Positions 63,269 through 64,000 of a stretch of 64,000 nt of DNA are shown piece after piece. Source of the stretch: Polaribacter pacificus (GTDB lineage: Bacteria; Bacteroidota; Bacteroidia; Flavobacteriales; Flavobacteriaceae); assembly GCF_038024035.1 (NCBI RefSeq), contig NZ_CP150664.1:1922001-1986000 (forward strand), read 5' to 3'. The position numbers and the translations under genes are program-made. The notes beneath the pieces were generated by a model. That model saw nothing but the letters and a program-made list of their open reading frames with translations, was not told the DNA's origin and did no database searches. Each line of letters starts with the position of its first letter. Positions within the stretch are counted from its first letter, which is position 1.

Positions 63269-63354
63269 TACTCAAGATGGGATTTGAACCCATACGGACC
63301 TTACAGTCCACTGGATTTTAAGTCCAGCGTGTCTACCAATTCCACCACTTGAGC
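63269..63354 (-). tRNA. tRNA-Leu (TAA anticodon)
   Basis: The 86-nt gene folds as a class II tRNA. It has a 7-bp acceptor stem (GCTCAAG / CTTGAGT, first pair G-U) and discriminator A. The anticodon arm CTGGACTTAAAATCCAG carries TAA, a variable arm is present, and the T-arm has GGGTTCAAATCCC. CCA is not encoded. It is the last gene of the minus-strand tRNA unit. Confidence 0.95.
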
Positions 63355-63373
63355 ATTGGTATCTATTCTATAG

Positions 63374-63436
63374 AGCGAAAGACGGGATTTGAACCCCTGC
63401 CTGCCGGCAGGCAGGCGCGACCTTGGTCGCTCTATT
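63374..63436 (-). pseudogene. Broken tRNA-Gly copy carrying a 20-bp palindrome
   Basis: The 3' half matches the functional tRNA-Gly (acceptor 3' strand and T-arm), but the T-arm is split by a 20-bp palindrome at 63396-63415. Removing the palindrome restores the intact sequence GAACCCGCGACC exactly. The anticodon arm has lost most of its stem (GACCTTGGTCGCTCTA in place of the full arm), and no acceptor 5' strand is recognisable. It cannot be charged or read codons. Confidence 0.85.
63396..63415. repeat. 20-bp GC-rich perfect palindrome of the PAGRQ-coding type
   Basis: The sequence is self-complementary around CTGCCTGCCGGCAGGCAG and strongly GC-rich in an AT-rich surrounding. Palindromes of this kind are scattered in Bacteroidota genomes and, when read in frame, give LPAGRQ peptides. 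It lies cleanly inside the tRNA-Gly copy. Confidence 0.85.
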
Positions 63437-63480
63437 AATTCCAAACACAAATTTCTAAATGAAATTCTATTTGTAAGTAG

Positions 63481-63552
63481 AGCGAAAGACGGGATTTGAA
63501 CCCGCGACCCCCACCTTGGCAAGGTGATGCTCTACCCCTGAGCTACTTTCGC
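63481..63552 (-). tRNA. tRNA-Gly (GCC anticodon)
   Basis: The 72-nt gene has a perfect acceptor stem (GCGAAAG / CTTTCGC), discriminator T, anticodon arm CACCTTGCCAAGGTG with GCC, and T-arm CGGGTTCAAATCCCG. CCA is not encoded. It is the first gene after the minus-strand tRNA promoter. Confidence 0.97.
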
Positions 63553-63593
63553 AGTCATTCGTGAATGAACGTGCATGTCTTTCAATGCGGGTG

Positions 63594-63622
63594 CAAAGTT
63601 AATACAAAAAAGGAATTGACAA
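63594..63622 (-). promoter_or_regulatory. Promoter of the tRNA unit (TTG-N18-TAACTTTG)
   Basis: On the minus strand TTG (63622-63620) is followed after 18 bp by TAACTTTG (63601-63594) and then GCACCCGC, as at the HU and rplU promoters. It would drive tRNA-Gly, the broken copy and tRNA-Leu. Confidence 0.75.
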
Positions 63623-63703
63623 AGGTTTTTTTAAAAAAAAATCAAATCATTAATCAGTTGTTATTTATCTCTTAAAAATCATAGAGATTCGTGAATAATA
63701 AAA

Positions 63704-63711
63704 TATCTTTG
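63704..63711 (+). promoter_or_regulatory. Putative -7 box (TATCTTTG) for ctaB
   Basis: It matches TAnnTTTG and lies 22 bp before the ATG at 63734. It is divergent from the tRNA promoter; no TTG -33 element is clear. Confidence 0.5.
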
Positions 63712-63733
63712 CAAAATAATTGAGCAGATAAAA

Positions 63734-64000
63734 ATGAGTGCTATTTCGTCTATAGAGAAAAAATCTTCCTTAAAAAGTTTTTTGACAGATTTAAAGCAAC
63801 TTACCAAAGTAGGTTTGTCTCTTAGCGTTGTCTTTTCTTCTGTTGCAGGTTACTTACTTGCAGCCGATATTGTATCGCTCAATATCTTAGTAATTCTTTC
63901 TATAGGTGGTTTTTTTATGGTTGGTGCATCTAACGCATTCAATCAAGTAATAGAAAAGCAAACAGATGCTTTGATGAAGAGAACAATGAACAGGCCTCTT
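63734..64000 (+). CDS. ctaB: Protoheme IX farnesyltransferase, N-terminal part (continues beyond window)
   Basis: The first 89 residues are visible. A short N-terminal segment leads into the UbiA-type start LKQLTKVGLSLSVVFSSVAGYLL. The first prenyltransferase motif follows as GASNAFNQVIEKQTDALMKRTMNRPL, matching the NxxxDxxxD pattern with Q/E variation that ends in MxRTxxRPL. The enzyme converts heme B to heme O, the substrate of the CtaA encoded at 28033-29076. The gene is cut by the right edge. Confidence 0.92.
   Translation, partial: MSAISSIEKKSSLKSFLTDLKQLTKVGLSLSVVFSSVAGYLLAADIVSLNILVILSIGGFFMVGASNAFNQVIEKQTDALMKRTMNRPL

Noticed and set aside
63374..63436. Possible third functional tRNA
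   Set aside because: The anticodon arm is largely missing, the T-arm is interrupted, and no acceptor 5' strand can be found.
63301..63522. A 73-codon minus-strand open frame containing LPAGRQG
   Set aside because: It runs through tRNA-Leu, the broken tRNA-Gly copy and the palindrome. The peptide is only a translation of RNA genes and a repeat.
1..64000. Prophage, insertion sequence, transposase, integrase or restriction system
   Set aside because: No such protein motif was seen in the reading frames. Repeats present are small and lack encoded transposases.

Overview
The window looks like chromosomal DNA of a marine-type member of the Flavobacteriaceae (Bacteroidota). The evidence is an AT-rich composition, promoter boxes of the Bacteroidota form TTG-N17..19-TAnnTTTG, gliding/type IX secretion genes (sprA, remB, gldE), DUF5686 and energy-transducer TonB proteins, a fused malic enzyme/phosphotransacetylase, and gene orders (mutY-ssb-gldE; sprA-gcvH-vanZ-tonB-remB) typical of flavobacteria. 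I see no prophage, insertion sequence or CRISPR array. The genus cannot be fixed from sequence reading alone.

Layout. 1-10.4 kb: the end of an ABC transporter ATPase, then four MacB/FtsX-type permeases in tandem. The last three share nearly identical ends but different extracellular middles and are separated by purine-rich repeats. 10.4-18.3 kb: a bacilliredoxin, a TerB-DnaJ protein, ileS with an inverted HIGH motif, a DksA-like regulator, an inverted DoxX/DCC pair and lspA. 18.3-24.7 kb: uvrC, a patatin-barrel protein, a secreted YwqK-like protein, RNase G and a 29-residue basic, probably ribosomal, protein that is easily missed. 24.7-31.4 kb: HU, mutY, ssb, gldE, heme A synthase with a small HMA lipoprotein, an EamA permease, and rplU-rpmA with an extended L21. 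31.5-35.8 kb: a HisKA_2 histidine kinase/LytTR regulator pair and waaA.

35.8-45.3 kb is the main accessory-like block. It holds a YeeE/YedE membrane-protein pair, an unknown 136-residue protein, moaA, an unknown 72-residue membrane protein, moeA, an inverted repeat, moaC, a two-domain mobA, a moeB-rhodanese fusion and a membrane-anchored MutS-like ATPase, followed by moaE, a DUF3817 protein and moaD. Together these cover most of molybdenum cofactor synthesis and possibly its sulfur supply; no mogA/moaB is present. 45.3-63.1 kb: a DUF5686 outer-membrane protein, maeB, ruvA, sprA, gcvH, vanZ, tonB, deoC, a sugar acetyltransferase and remB. 63.1-64 kb: a candidate small RNA, tRNA-Leu, a broken tRNA-Gly copy carrying a 20-bp palindrome, tRNA-Gly, and the start of ctaB.

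The most interesting points are the mosaic permease array, the GxHH isoleucyl-tRNA synthetase, the Moco/sulfur cluster with its unusual fusions, the TonB-like domain at the front of the RemB barrel, the small-RNA candidate, and the palindrome-disrupted tRNA copy. All functional statements come from reading motifs by eye; no database search was run.
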